Source of the DNA: Pelagirhabdus alkalitolerans
Lineage (GTDB): Bacteria > Bacillota > Bacilli > Bacillales > Amphibacillaceae
DNA: 64,000 bases
Assembly: GCF_900096905.1 (NCBI RefSeq)
Contig: NZ_FMYI01000002.1
Coordinates: 1 to 64,000, forward strand
Direction: 5' to 3'
In this document: one piece after another, positions 50,069-58,856 of the stretch
Numbering within the stretch: the first letter of the stretch is position 1
Layout: each line of letters starts with the position of its first letter
Notes under the pieces: generated by a model
The model's input: the letters and a program-made list of their open reading frames with translations, nothing else
The model's database searches: none
Told to the model about the DNA's origin: nothing
Translations under genes and position numbers: made by a program

Positions 50069-51127
50069 TTATATTTTAAAATTCCATTTTATAATGCCTG
50101 CTTCTTTAGCGGAGTTAAAGGCAATGACAACAATGGGTCCTGCAATAAAGCCAAGAATACCGATAAGCTGTAGCCCTACATACATGGCTATTAATGTAGC
50201 TAAAGGAGATAAGCCGATGTGCTGTCCCATTACTTTCGGTTCGACTGTTCGCCTGATCGTAAGCAAAACAATGGCTAATACGCCTAGTTGTATACCCATC
50301 AAGTAGTGATTAGCAATCAGCATATAAATAGCCCAAGGGCCTAAAACGGCTATAGATCCTACAATCGGAATTAAATCAACAAGCCATATGATCGTAGCCA
50401 TAATCACTGCATATTCTGGGATAATAATCAATAAGCCAATCATGCTGACGAATAAAATAATAATACTGACTAAAAATTGTGCTTTTAAAAATCCAACAAT
50501 CACATATTTTAACCGTGAGAACATAAATTGAATTTTCTCAGATGTTTCGTCTGTGAAATTTTGATACATTTTTGTTTTCAAATGTGGTAATTCAAGCATG
50601 AACAAAAACAAAGCAATTAAATAGACGATAAAGCTAACGATGTAATTTGGAATAACAGCAACAAGTGTTGCGAAACGTTCGACACGTATATTAGTTCTAA
50701 GTAAGTCAGTTAATGAATCGACGCTTGAATTAATACTACTATTGACTTCTTGGACGAATTCATCTGGTAGATCAGCCATCGCATACTCAAGGTCACTACT
50801 CCATTCAAGTAATAGCCTGTTGACTTGTAATATGTAGTCAGGCGCATTTTCGACTAAATCAACCAATTGTCTAATGATCGTTGTAATGGCAATACTTCCA
50901 AGACCGAAGAGTAAAAATAGAAAAACAAGATATACAATAATAACGCTAAACTTACGATTTAACTGAAATCGCATTTTCACAAACCGTACAATTGGATTTA
51001 TAAAAAGAGCTGTTAAGAACGCGATAAGTAACGGTACGGAAACCGGTAATATTATAATTGAGAAAATAATTAAAATGATGAGTAAAAAAATAAGTCGCCA
51101 ATGATTTTTCGTTAAACCTTTAAACAA
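50069..51127 (-). CDS. AI-2E family transporter (PF01594-type)
   Basis: The 352-residue protein has about eight membrane helices in the pattern of the AI-2E/PerM family: two N-terminal pairs, a central soluble region (residues 85-150), and C-terminal helices with the conserved VDLIPIVGSIAVLGPWAIYM and EPKVMGQHIGLSPLATLIAM. Family members export autoinducer-2 or are Na+/H+ antiporters; function cannot be decided here. The TTG start at 51127 is 8 bases after GAAGAAGG. Confidence 0.85.
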   Translation of the reverse strand: MFKGLTKNHWRLIFLLIILIIFSIIILPVSVPLLIAFLTALFINPIVRFVKMRFQLNRKFSVIIVYLVFLFLLFGLGSIAITTIIRQLVDLVENAPDYILQVNRLLLEWSSDLEYAMADLPDEFVQEVNSSINSSVDSLTDLLRTNIRVERFATLVAVIPNYIVSFIVYLIALFLFMLELPHLKTKMYQNFTDETSEKIQFMFSRLKYVIVGFLKAQFLVSIIILFVSMIGLLIIIPEYAVIMATIIWLVDLIPIVGSIAVLGPWAIYMLIANHYLMGIQLGVLAIVLLTIRRTVEPKVMGQHIGLSPLATLIAMYVGLQLIGILGFIAGPIVVIAFNSAKEAGIIKWNFKI

Positions 51128-51273
51128 ACAAAACGCCTTCTTCCTAAAAGTTCTAAAGTGTTGGATTATCTATGATGCTGTTAAATAAAATGTATAGCCT
51201 TACATATATTGATCATACTATACATTATAATCGATTGAAAAGTCGAATAAACAGATTTAAAAGGAGTTTTTTT

Positions 51274-51693
51274 ATGAAAACAGTTCGTGATGTGATGAGT
51301 CAAGATGTTATTTGTCAGACTCCAAATGATACCATTCAAGATGCGGCCATTCACATGAAGGAACATGATATTGGCTCTGTACCCATTTGTGATGATGAAA
51401 AACACGTTTTAGGGATTGTGACAGATCGTGATCTTGTTATTCGTGGCTATGCGAAAGGATTTGGTTCAGAACATGTACTCGAGGAAATCATGACGACAGA
51501 CATCGTTACGTGTGATGAACATTGTGAACTTAAAGATGCAACTGACATCATGGCGAAACATCAAATTCGCAGGTTATTAGTCGTAAAAAACCATAAATTA
51601 ATCGGTGTTGTTGCGGTTCGTGATTTGATCTTGGACGAGTCATCTGATTTATCTGCCAAAGAAGCTGTTGAGCGCATTTCTAAAACAATATAA
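51274..51693 (+). CDS. ylbB: CBS-domain protein (YlbB-like)
   Basis: ATG 51274 is chosen because AAAAGGAG precedes it. The 139-residue protein is two CBS domains (VRDVMSQDVICQTPNDTIQD and ILEEIMTTDIVTCDE regions) with ligand-type motifs GIVTDRD and GVVAVRDL. It matches YlbB in size and position near ylbF-ylbG. The ligand is probably an adenine nucleotide, by family. Confidence 0.82.
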   Translation: MKTVRDVMSQDVICQTPNDTIQDAAIHMKEHDIGSVPICDDEKHVLGIVTDRDLVIRGYAKGFGSEHVLEEIMTTDIVTCDEHCELKDATDIMAKHQIRRLLVVKNHKLIGVVAVRDLILDESSDLSAKEAVERISKTI

Positions 51694-51789
51694 TGTTGAG
51701 TGTAAGGTGAGGAAATGGCTAATAAACCATTTTCTTGTCTTTTTTTTTGTGTTGTTTCTTGGTATGATAAGGATAGTGGAGGTGAGGTC

Positions 51790-52221
51790 GTGTTAGCGAC
51801 AACTGAAATAGTTGATGTACTCGATTTAACGGAAGAATTGGCAGAAATGATTGTTAATTCTGAAGAAATGATAAATTATATAGAGAAAAAGAATCATCTG
51901 AAGCAGGATACACATGCACAAACTGTGATCAAACAGTTTGAATCTTTAAAAGAAAAGTATGAAGATGTTCAGCGATTTGGCAGGTATCATCCAGATTATA
52001 ACAAGATCATGAAAGAAACACGTTTAAAAAAACGTGAAGTTGATATGTTGGAGTCGGTTGCTCAATTTAAAATTGCAGAACGATCGTTGCAAACACTACT
52101 CGAGCAAGTGACTGAATCAATCGCTCATAGTATAAGCCCGCAAATTATGGTACCTAAAGACGGCGCTATTATGACTGATTCAAGTTGCGGCTGTGGTTCA
52201 GGCGGAAGTTGTGGTTGTTAA
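51790..52221 (+). CDS. ylbF: YlbF, RicF component of the Y-complex
   Basis: GTG 51790 is used because TGGAGGTGAG precedes it. The 143-residue protein is helical (FGRYHPDYNKIMKETRLKKR) and ends in the Cys-rich tail SSCGCGSGGSCGC with four cysteines. YlbF (RicF) works with YmcA (RicA) and YaaT (RicT); the complex holds iron-sulfur clusters, stimulates RNase Y processing and the sporulation phosphorelay. The tail cysteines are the likely cluster ligands. Confidence 0.92.
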   Translation: MLATTEIVDVLDLTEELAEMIVNSEEMINYIEKKNHLKQDTHAQTVIKQFESLKEKYEDVQRFGRYHPDYNKIMKETRLKKREVDMLESVAQFKIAERSLQTLLEQVTESIAHSISPQIMVPKDGAIMTDSSCGCGSGGSCGC

Positions 52222-52259
52222 AGGTTGAGTGTTGTATGGAAGAAAGTGAGGTAAACAGT

Positions 52260-52535
52260 ATGCGAACAAAACGTCAAGGATTGATCGTTTGGTTTCAACA
52301 TATGAAAAACATAAAACAATTAAAGCGATATGGTCATTTAATTGCTATTTCGCGTCAATCTAAATACGCAGTTATTTATGTTGATCAAGATGATGTTGAA
52401 GATAAAGTGACAAAGTTAGAGTCGTTACCTTTCATTTCGAAAGTGGAACCGTCATTTAAGCCGTTTATACGTCAAGAGTTTGAAAGTAAAACGGCCGTCA
52501 AAGATAAAGAATATGAGTATAAGATGGGGATTTAA
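52260..52535 (+). CDS. ylbG: YlbG family protein (DUF2129)
   Basis: ATG 52260 with GAGGTAAAC upstream gives 91 residues. The sequence RQGLIVWFQHMKNIKQLKRY and KYAVIYVDQDD is typical of YlbG (UPF0298/DUF2129), a small Firmicutes protein of unknown function next to ylbF. A terminator follows. Confidence 0.92.
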   Translation: MRTKRQGLIVWFQHMKNIKQLKRYGHLIAISRQSKYAVIYVDQDDVEDKVTKLESLPFISKVEPSFKPFIRQEFESKTAVKDKEYEYKMGI

Positions 52536-52564
52536 TGATCCATCTACTAAATGTGATAGAAAAA

Positions 52565-52597
52565 GCCTGCAGAACAATTATTCTGCAGGCCCTTTTT
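52565..52597 (+). terminator. Terminator after ylbG
   Basis: GCCTGCAGAA (52565-52574) and TTCTGCAGGC (52581-52590) form a strong hairpin, then CCTTTTT. Confidence 0.9.
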
Positions 52598-52638
52598 GAT
52601 TTTATAGCTAATCAAAAAGGTAAAGGGAGAGGAGAAAC

Positions 52639-52709
52639 CGGAAATAGTTAATGGGGAAAATCAGCTATTTCCGTTTTCATGAAGGATATAGCGTTTATAC
52701 GCGCCTTCA
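52639..52709 (+). other. Two tandem hairpins in the ylbG-rsmD gap
   Basis: In the 308-bp gap there are two further hairpins. CGGAAATAG (52639-52647) pairs with CTATTTCCG (52665-52673). TGAAGG (52680-52685) pairs with CCTTCA (52704-52709) and encloses GCGT-TTAT-ACGC. The first is followed by TTTTC and might terminate; neither matches an RNA family I know. The rest of the gap (52710-52843) shows nothing definite. Confidence 0.4.
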
Positions 52710-52843
52710 CGTTTATAAGTATTACCTCTAGAAGTTATTCTTATACCTGTTGTCATTAGTAAACTTAAATAGCATTCTATACGCTTTTATGATAGGATAA
52801 AAAGCGACTCGTAACTTGACTGTTTTAAATGAGGTGAAATAAT

Positions 52844-53404
52844 GTGAGAGTAATTGCAGGTGAATTTAAAGGACGCCCGATCAAATCAGTGTCAAACCGA
52901 TTGACCCGTCCAACTTCTGATAAGGTGAAAGAATCATTATTTAATCGAATAGGTCCATTTTTTCATCAAGGTATTGGGTTGGATTTATTTGCAGGAAGTG
53001 GCGGCTTAGGTATTGAAGCATTAAGTAGAGGGTTAGATCATGTTATATTCGTTGACCAACAAAAGCAAGCTTGTGATTCAATCAAACAAAATATTCAAAC
53101 ACTAAAATTAACGGATCGATCTGAGGTGTATCGTAACGATGCATTTAGAGCTTTAAAGCCATTGTCTAAACGAGATATCCAGTTTGATTTTATCTTTTTA
53201 GATCCACCTTATAAAAAGAATGTTTATGAAAAATTACTGAATCAATTATATGATTATCAATTAACACACAAGCAGACATTAGTGATCTGTGAACATGATG
53301 CAAATTTGTCTTTACCTAAAGCTGTTGGAGAATGGCAACAAGTCCGCTCTGAAACTTATGGTAGTCAGATTGCGATATCATTATATGAAAGAAAGGATGT
53401 CTAA
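52844..53404 (+). CDS. rsmD: 16S rRNA (guanine(966)-N(2))-methyltransferase
   Basis: The 186-residue methyltransferase has MRVIAGEFKGRPIKSV at the N-terminus, the AdoMet loop GLDLFAGSGGLGIEALSRG and the catalytic DPPY (FIFLDPPYKKNVY). It methylates G966 of 16S rRNA. GTG 52844 follows GAGGTGAAATAAT. coaD starts one base after its stop, as in most Bacilli. Confidence 0.95.
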   Translation: MRVIAGEFKGRPIKSVSNRLTRPTSDKVKESLFNRIGPFFHQGIGLDLFAGSGGLGIEALSRGLDHVIFVDQQKQACDSIKQNIQTLKLTDRSEVYRNDAFRALKPLSKRDIQFDFIFLDPPYKKNVYEKLLNQLYDYQLTHKQTLVICEHDANLSLPKAVGEWQQVRSETYGSQIAISLYERKDV

Positions 53405-53405
53405 T

Positions 53406-53885
53406 ATGACTAAACTTGCTATTTGTCCAGGGAGCTTTGATCCAGTTACAAATGGTCACTTAGATATTATTGAGCGTGCATCTAAAGTGTTTGACCATGT
53501 CATTGTAGCTGTTTTCCATAATGAATCAAAAGCGCCTCTTTTTACTGTGGAAGAAAGAATGAAGTTGCTCAGTGAGGCGACAGAGCACATCGAAAATGTT
53601 TCTGTTGATTCACATGATGGTTTATTGATGGATTATGCGCGTGAGAAAGAGGCGCAAGCCATTGTGAGAGGGTTAAGAGCGATTAGTGATTTTGAATATG
53701 AATTACAAATTACATCTATGAACCGTAAGTTGAATGAGGATGTTGAAACCTTTTTTGTGATGACAAACAATAAATATTCGTTCCTAAGCTCAAGTATGGT
53801 AAAAGAAGTCGCTAAATATGATGCCAATGTATCGGATTTGGTGCCATTATGCGTTGAACAAGCTTTAAAAAATAAATTTGAATAA
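53406..53885 (+). CDS. coaD: Phosphopantetheine adenylyltransferase
   Basis: The 159-residue enzyme has the nucleotidyltransferase motif CPGSFDPVTNGHLDIIERA, RGLRAISDFEYELQ and the C-terminal FLSSSMVKEVA. It makes dephospho-CoA from 4'-phosphopantetheine, the penultimate step of CoA synthesis. ATG 53406 follows GAAAGGATG; a longer in-frame reading lies inside rsmD and is not used. Confidence 0.97.
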   Translation: MTKLAICPGSFDPVTNGHLDIIERASKVFDHVIVAVFHNESKAPLFTVEERMKLLSEATEHIENVSVDSHDGLLMDYAREKEAQAIVRGLRAISDFEYELQITSMNRKLNEDVETFFVMTNNKYSFLSSSMVKEVAKYDANVSDLVPLCVEQALKNKFE

Positions 53886-53900
53886 TACGAATAAATACAT

Positions 53901-53936
53901 AAAAAAAGTTAAGTTTTTTGAGAACTTAACTTTTTT
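53901..53936. terminator. Bidirectional terminator between coaD and ylbJ
   Basis: AAAAAAGTTAAGTT and AACTTAACTTTTTT form a perfect hairpin. The right arm overlaps the end of ylbJ. Confidence 0.9.
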
Positions 53937-55119
53937 GTTTATTGAATAAAAGATAAAAGATCATGTAAACCCAAATTAATACAAGTATCATAAGCGTTAA
54001 TACTTGAAAGTGATGATGGATATGAAAAACCGATTGTTGTATTAATCGACTTGACGTGGCAACATGTTCAACAAGTTGAATAGGTAAAAATGAATGAATG
54101 AGAACAACGATCCCAATTGAATAAATGATTTGTAATAACCGTCCTAAAAAATAAGGTTTGATTGAAAGGTTCGCTTTTTTAAGTAATGTTATGATTTGTG
54201 CCTGAATGCACAATCCGTTAAAAGCAAGAAGGATCGCGATTAATAAAATTTGCAAAATAAGGGGTGCATGATCTACAGAAGCAATGCTGTTAGCGCCTAA
54301 AGTTACTTCTAATAATCCGTTTATAAATGGTGAAGCTAAAAAAGGGGGTGCGTTCAATTTTTCAAGCAAGTGTATTAAAGGGATGCTGAGCCAATCAATA
54401 ATAGACAAAGTCATTAATAAATGAGATAGAATAGAAAAACTGATAATGAACCCACCGATCATCATCAAAGTTTGGATGGATTGGAAGATGGCATCAGATA
54501 AAATTTCGAAAAAGGATTTACTATGTTGTAGTCTTACAGTATGCATTTTTCTAAAAGCATCTAACGGACTGAGTTTTTTTGCATTCTTATGTGATACATT
54601 ACAAGTACTTCGTTTATAGGAGCGCATTGAGATTGCGACAAGTATATTCGATCCATAGTGTGTAAACGCTAAGACCCACCCTACCATTTGATTATGAAAG
54701 AGCCCAATGGCAATTGCCGACAAAATAAATAATGGGTTAGAAGCATTGGAATATGCTGATAGTCGTTCAGCTTCTTCTAAACTAATGATATTTCGTTTCT
54801 TCATTTGAGCGATAAATTTTGCGCCAGTCGGATAGCCACTAATCATTCCAATTAATAGAATGAACGCGCCTTCGCCTGAAACATTAAAGATCTTGCGCAT
54901 GAAAGGCTCAAATAAGGTACCTATAAAAGTGACGATACCTAATTGCAACAATAAATCACCTAAGATAAAAAAAGGTAAAAGAGAAGGTAACACGATTTGT
55001 ATCCATAAGGTGAGACCATTTCGTGTCGCTGTTAAAACATCAAGTGGCATGATGATAAATAATAAAGTAAGTATGCTCATCAAAAAAAGATACCAAAAGG
55101 TCAGTGTAATATGCTTCAA
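53926..55119 (-). CDS. ylbJ: Sporulation integral membrane protein YlbJ
   Basis: The 397-residue protein has eight to ten hydrophobic segments with the nucleoside-recognition (Gate) type motifs: WIQIVLPSLLPFFILGDLLL and GMISGYPTGAKFIAQM. YlbJ is made under sporulation sigma control in B. subtilis and is needed for late spore steps. The TTG start at 55119 follows AAAGGAAG. Divergent from ylbL. Confidence 0.92.
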   Translation of the reverse strand: MKHITLTFWYLFLMSILTLLFIIMPLDVLTATRNGLTLWIQIVLPSLLPFFILGDLLLQLGIVTFIGTLFEPFMRKIFNVSGEGAFILLIGMISGYPTGAKFIAQMKKRNIISLEEAERLSAYSNASNPLFILSAIAIGLFHNQMVGWVLAFTHYGSNILVAISMRSYKRSTCNVSHKNAKKLSPLDAFRKMHTVRLQHSKSFFEILSDAIFQSIQTLMMIGGFIISFSILSHLLMTLSIIDWLSIPLIHLLEKLNAPPFLASPFINGLLEVTLGANSIASVDHAPLILQILLIAILLAFNGLCIQAQIITLLKKANLSIKPYFLGRLLQIIYSIGIVVLIHSFLPIQLVEHVATSSRLIQQSVFHIHHHFQVLTLMILVLIWVYMIFYLLFNKQKS

Positions 55120-55269
55120 TTTTTACTTCCTTTCAAGTTTAGTGCAAATTTGCTATACAGTGTTTTTAAAACGTAGTAAACTAAGGATAATTATGATTTC
55201 AATTAACTATACGCTAGATGTGAGCTAACTTATGCATGCTATTAACGTATAGGTGAGGAGAGAGTTTGA

Positions 55270-56289
55270 TTGACAGACAAAGTAAAAAAACTCGTAAAAT
55301 ACAGTTTAATCATTTTCGCCATTGTGGCATTTGTAACCGTTCCACTCCCATTTTATGTGTATCAACCAGGAACAGTCGATTCTTTACATGAAGTTGTTAA
55401 TATTGAAAATAGTTACACTGGTGAAGGAGAGCTTAATTTGGTTACAGTTAGAGGGGGAAGAGCTACTCCACTTTTAGCGATGACGACATTTTTCTCAAGT
55501 TATCGAGATCTTTTACCAATTGGTGATGTTTTTCCTGATGGTTATGACAGAGATCAATATATGCAAGCGCAGCTTCAGATGATGGAAAGTTCTCAAGAAG
55601 CGGCTATTGTAGTTGCCTATCAAGAAGCGAATGAAGCGATTGACGTTTATTATGAAGGCGTTTATGTTGTTTCAACAATGGATGATTTACCTGCCTCTGA
55701 AAAATTAGAGATTGCAGATAAGATTATGGAAGTTGAGGGCCAAAGAATTGATGATGCTGATCATTTGATTGAGATAGTTAGTCAATATGATATTGGTGAT
55801 CACTTAACATTTGTTATAGAAAGAGATGAACAAATGTTTGAGGAGACGATTGAACTTGTCCCGCTCCCAGATGAACCTCAAAGACCAGGTATTGGCATTC
55901 AACTTGTAACGAATCGTGAAATATCCATTGAGCGTGATGTTCAATTTGATAGTGGTGAAATCGGAGGCCCGAGTGCGGGGATTGTTTTATCACTTGAAAT
56001 ATATAATCAATTAACAGAAACAGATCTAACGAACGGCTTAAAGATAGCTGGTACAGGTGAGATTGATTATGAAGGTAACGTACACCGCATAGGTGGTGTT
56101 GATAAGAAAGTGGTGGCTAGTGATCGTGAAGATGTTGATATCTTTTTTGTACCGAATGATGGTGGCACAAATGAGTCCAATTATGAATTAGCAATGGCTA
56201 CAAAAGCATCAATAGATTCTGATATGGAAATTGTTCCAATCGATACAGTTTCAGATGCCATTGAATTTTTGCTTAACTATGAGGCATAA
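55270..56289 (+). CDS. ylbL: PDZ-Lon type serine protease YlbL
   Basis: The 339-residue protein has one N-terminal membrane helix (residues 9-30), a PDZ domain (about 125-205) and a Lon-type protease domain with Ser235 in GGPSAGIVLSLE and Lys280 in HRIGGVDKK, the Ser-Lys dyad. B. subtilis YlbL degrades the cell-division inhibitor YneA after DNA damage. The TTG start at 55270 follows GAGGAGAG. Confidence 0.94.
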   Translation: MTDKVKKLVKYSLIIFAIVAFVTVPLPFYVYQPGTVDSLHEVVNIENSYTGEGELNLVTVRGGRATPLLAMTTFFSSYRDLLPIGDVFPDGYDRDQYMQAQLQMMESSQEAAIVVAYQEANEAIDVYYEGVYVVSTMDDLPASEKLEIADKIMEVEGQRIDDADHLIEIVSQYDIGDHLTFVIERDEQMFEETIELVPLPDEPQRPGIGIQLVTNREISIERDVQFDSGEIGGPSAGIVLSLEIYNQLTETDLTNGLKIAGTGEIDYEGNVHRIGGVDKKVVASDREDVDIFFVPNDGGTNESNYELAMATKASIDSDMEIVPIDTVSDAIEFLLNYEA

Positions 56290-56334
56290 TAAAAATCATG
56301 CGTATTAAAATGAATAACTCTGCTATAAAAATGT

Positions 56335-56467
56335 GAATCTGATCGCCACCTGAAACACACTCACTTTCCGCGGACATGGTCACACTTAACTTTAGCAGCA
56401 AAGTTCGCTTCTAAAGTGGATCTTTGGACTCATGCTTTCCCGCAAGAGTTTCGTTTATTTCAGATTG
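56335..56467 (-). repeat. Palindromic intergenic repeat, copy 1 (reverse orientation)
   Basis: An element of about 130 bp bounded by GAATCTGA (56335-56342) and TCAGATT (56460-56466). On the minus strand it has CTTGCGGGAAAG, AAGATCCACTTTAG, CTAAAGTTAAGTG and TCCGCGGAAAGTGAG in order, the same order as copy 2. An inner hairpin ACTTTAG/CTAAAGT (56389-56395, 56411-56417) is present. Similar GC-rich repeats with CCTGCGGGA and CCCGCGGAAAGCGAG are common in Bacillaceae genomes. Confidence 0.7.
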
Positions 56468-56659
56468 TCGATTAATTATTGGGATAATAAACCACTTACT
56501 CTTCTATTATTATGCCATTCGAATCTTCAAGTTTTTATATCGATAATGAAACTCAATATTTAATTTAACAAAGCTATATACATTACGCTATATAATCTCA
56601 ATATATAACGGTACTTTCGATAAAACAAAAATATATTTTTTCTAAAAGTTTACGTACTT

Positions 56660-56805
56660 TTGAGTTAAACGTGTGATGATGTCGAGACGCCTGCGGGAAG
56701 AGCGCGAGCTGAAGATCCACTGAGGAGAGTGCATTTCTTTCCTCAGTTAGCTGAAGCCGTGCCCGCGGCAAGCGAGGCATCATTCACACGTCATTTTACT
56801 CTAAG
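56660..56805 (+). repeat. Palindromic intergenic repeat, copy 2
   Basis: Bounded by ACGTGTGATGATG (56669-56681) and CATCATTCACACGT (56778-56791), nearly perfect inverted arms that extend weakly outward. Inside are CCTGCGGGAAGAGCGCGAGC, GAAGATCCACTGAGGA, TCCTCAGTTAGCTGAAGCC and GCCCGCGGCAAGCGAGG. An inner 8-bp hairpin (56719-56726 with 740-747) replaces the different one of copy 1. Between the copies (56468-56659) I see only AT-rich sequence. Confidence 0.75.
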
Positions 56806-56846
56806 AGTAGCATGTCTTATTGGTCTTCCATTATATATTCTTTTAT

Positions 56847-58070
56847 TCAGTCTGACTTAGACCCTTTCCTATATGGAGGTCTGAACTGTTGTTTGAACAG
56901 TTGTGACTGAATCGAATCATCAAGCGGCAAATAATATAAGCGTGATGCCCTTTCGTCGATTTCCAGTATAGGTGACATTTTCTTTTTAAGTTGCGTAATT
57001 GTTTTGATTGTTGAACGGTTTTTCTGTTCGTTTAAATAATGCTGTCCTTGACTCGAATAACCTAGTAATCGCGCTTCACTTAAATGAGGAAGCGCGTCAA
57101 GTGCTTTTTTGACCTCTTGATGCTCTAATTGTAGAAGTATATGGATGAATAATCTTTGCAAGCGTGTTCTTGTATAGCGTTTTGTTTTAACTGACGCTAT
57201 GAATTGTTCAAAGTTATCAGCATGTTTTATTTGTTTTTTAAGACGATGCTCAATCCCTTCAGTCATCCCGTGTATACGTCTCAAGTTGGCAAGTGAATCA
57301 CTAAGTAGTCTATATTTTAAAAACGGGAAGTAATCCTCCCATTGATGAAAGTGCTCGGAGAGATGAACATAGTCTGTTAAATAGTCTCGAGTAGCTTCTG
57401 GAATCGATTGTTCAATAGTATTTAAATCCTGGTTTTTTTCTAGTAAATGACGGCGGATACTTGTTGCACTTGTGATTGGAGTTGACATGTATTCTTGGTG
57501 ATAGTCGGCTTGTAATCGTTTGATCGTGTCTATTTTAATGGTCGGGTTGACTTCAGATACAGCGCTCATATAACTAAATCCAAGTATGTTATTGGGTTTA
57601 GATAAGTCGATGCTTAGACTAGGGTGCTGCTTTTCAGTTGCCAACTGGTAAGCTTTTGGATAGCTAAACCCTTCAACTAAAAACGCATTTAGTGAATGTT
57701 GGAAGTTTTGATCTTCTTTTTTAATACGTTGTAAGTGTTCAAATTCCTTTATGTCACCCGATTCGCTTCCGAATATAATCGTATCCACACTATATTCATT
57801 TAACAAACTAACAGAAGCTTTGGCGAATAAATCACTATGTTGAACAGCGTAGACAACGGGTAGTTCAATAACTAAATCAACACCGTGGTCAACAGCCATT
57901 TTAGCGCGGCAAAATTTATCCACAATGGCTGGTTCGCCTCGTTGTAAGAAGTCGCCACTCATAACAACGATTAAAACATCAGCGTTTGACTTTATGCGTG
58001 CTTGTTCGATATGATGAAGATGCCCATTATGAAAAGGATTGTACTCTACAATTAAGCCAGTTATATTCAA
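56847..58070 (-). CDS. tmcAL: tRNA(Met) cytidine acetate ligase (YlbM)
   Basis: The TTG start at 58070 is 8 bases after AGGAG and gives 407 residues. The N-terminal nucleotidyltransferase domain has GLIVEYNPFHNGHLHHIEQA with the HxGH motif and VVMSGDFLQRGEPAIVDKF. TmcAL makes N4-acetylcytidine at the wobble position of elongator tRNA-Met using acetate and ATP. The older name is ylbM; neighbours ylbL and ylbN agree. Confidence 0.93.
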   Translation of the reverse strand: MNITGLIVEYNPFHNGHLHHIEQARIKSNADVLIVVMSGDFLQRGEPAIVDKFCRAKMAVDHGVDLVIELPVVYAVQHSDLFAKASVSLLNEYSVDTIIFGSESGDIKEFEHLQRIKKEDQNFQHSLNAFLVEGFSYPKAYQLATEKQHPSLSIDLSKPNNILGFSYMSAVSEVNPTIKIDTIKRLQADYHQEYMSTPITSATSIRRHLLEKNQDLNTIEQSIPEATRDYLTDYVHLSEHFHQWEDYFPFLKYRLLSDSLANLRRIHGMTEGIEHRLKKQIKHADNFEQFIASVKTKRYTRTRLQRLFIHILLQLEHQEVKKALDALPHLSEARLLGYSSQGQHYLNEQKNRSTIKTITQLKKKMSPILEIDERASRLYYLPLDDSIQSQLFKQQFRPPYRKGSKSD

Positions 58071-58206
58071 TCTGATCACTCCTATTTGGACATATTGTAA
58101 CACAAAGTGACTTTGTAACGGATGTAGGTGTGAAGAATTGTTATCATTAATTTCTCTTGTTGGATAAACTGAAGTATAAATTAACTAACGGTGTAAAGAA
58201 AAAATA

Positions 58207-58235
58207 TTGACAAATGGACGAATACATTTTACAAT
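58207..58235 (+). promoter_or_regulatory. Promoter of ylbN-rpmF
   Basis: TTGACA (58207-58212), a 17-bp spacer and TACAAT (58230-58235) give a near-consensus sigma-A promoter ending about 20 bp before the ribosome site of ylbN. Confidence 0.85.
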
Positions 58236-58262
58236 AAACTTTGTGCTTTCGAGGTGATAGTG

Positions 58263-58784
58263 ATGAAAATACCTGTACAAAAAATTCTTCAAACTGAAGA
58301 ACTACCTGTTGAATCAGAAGTCGATTTAACAGAACTTGAATCATTAAAAAATGATATCAGAAAAATAGGCTCTGTTCTTGTTGAAGGAAGAATGTCGGCA
58401 CAAGATCAAACGATTACGGCACAATTAAACATTAAAGGTGAAATGATTTTACCATGTGCTAGAACACTGGTTGATGTTCATTATTCAATTGATCGTGATG
58501 TAATTGAAGTTTTTTCAATTGATCCGTATTATCAAGAAGAAGATGAATCAGAAATGCATCCAGTAGATGGTGAAATGATTGACTTGAAGCCGTATATTGA
58601 AGAGAACGTTTTATTAGAGATTCCGTTTCGTGTCTATGCGGATCCGGAAACCATTGAGGAACAAGCTTTATCAGCTGGAGAAGGTTGGGAAGTTGTATCC
58701 GAAGATGATTTAGAGGAAAAGTTAGATCCTCGATTTGAAAAATTACAATCATTATTCAATGATGATAAAAATGAAAATCAGTAA
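58263..58784 (+). CDS. ylbN: YlbN, DUF177 family protein
   Basis: ATG 58263 with GAGGTGAT upstream gives 173 residues. It has the DUF177 pattern: ALVEGRMSAQ-like strand (VLVEGRMSAQDQTI), LPCARTLVDVHYSID, then a very acidic loop (YQEEDESEMHPVDG) and DLKPYIEENVLLEIPF. DUF177 proteins (YceD/Trp relatives) are linked to 23S rRNA and are nearly always encoded before rpmF, as here. The usual second cysteine motif is missing. Confidence 0.88.
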   Translation: MKIPVQKILQTEELPVESEVDLTELESLKNDIRKIGSVLVEGRMSAQDQTITAQLNIKGEMILPCARTLVDVHYSIDRDVIEVFSIDPYYQEEDESEMHPVDGEMIDLKPYIEENVLLEIPFRVYADPETIEEQALSAGEGWEVVSEDDLEEKLDPRFEKLQSLFNDDKNENQ

Positions 58785-58815
58785 GGTTAAGTGTTTTTTC
58801 ACTTCCTAACCTTTT
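58783..58815 (+). other. Hairpin between ylbN and rpmF
   Basis: AAGGTTAAGTG (58783-58793) pairs with CACTTCCTAACCTT (58800-58813) with a small bulge. Only a short T-run follows, so it may be an attenuator or an mRNA processing site before rpmF rather than a full terminator. Confidence 0.45.
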
Positions 58816-58856
58816 AAATATGGATTTTCGTTTCGGAAGTGAAGGAGGTGTAAGAC

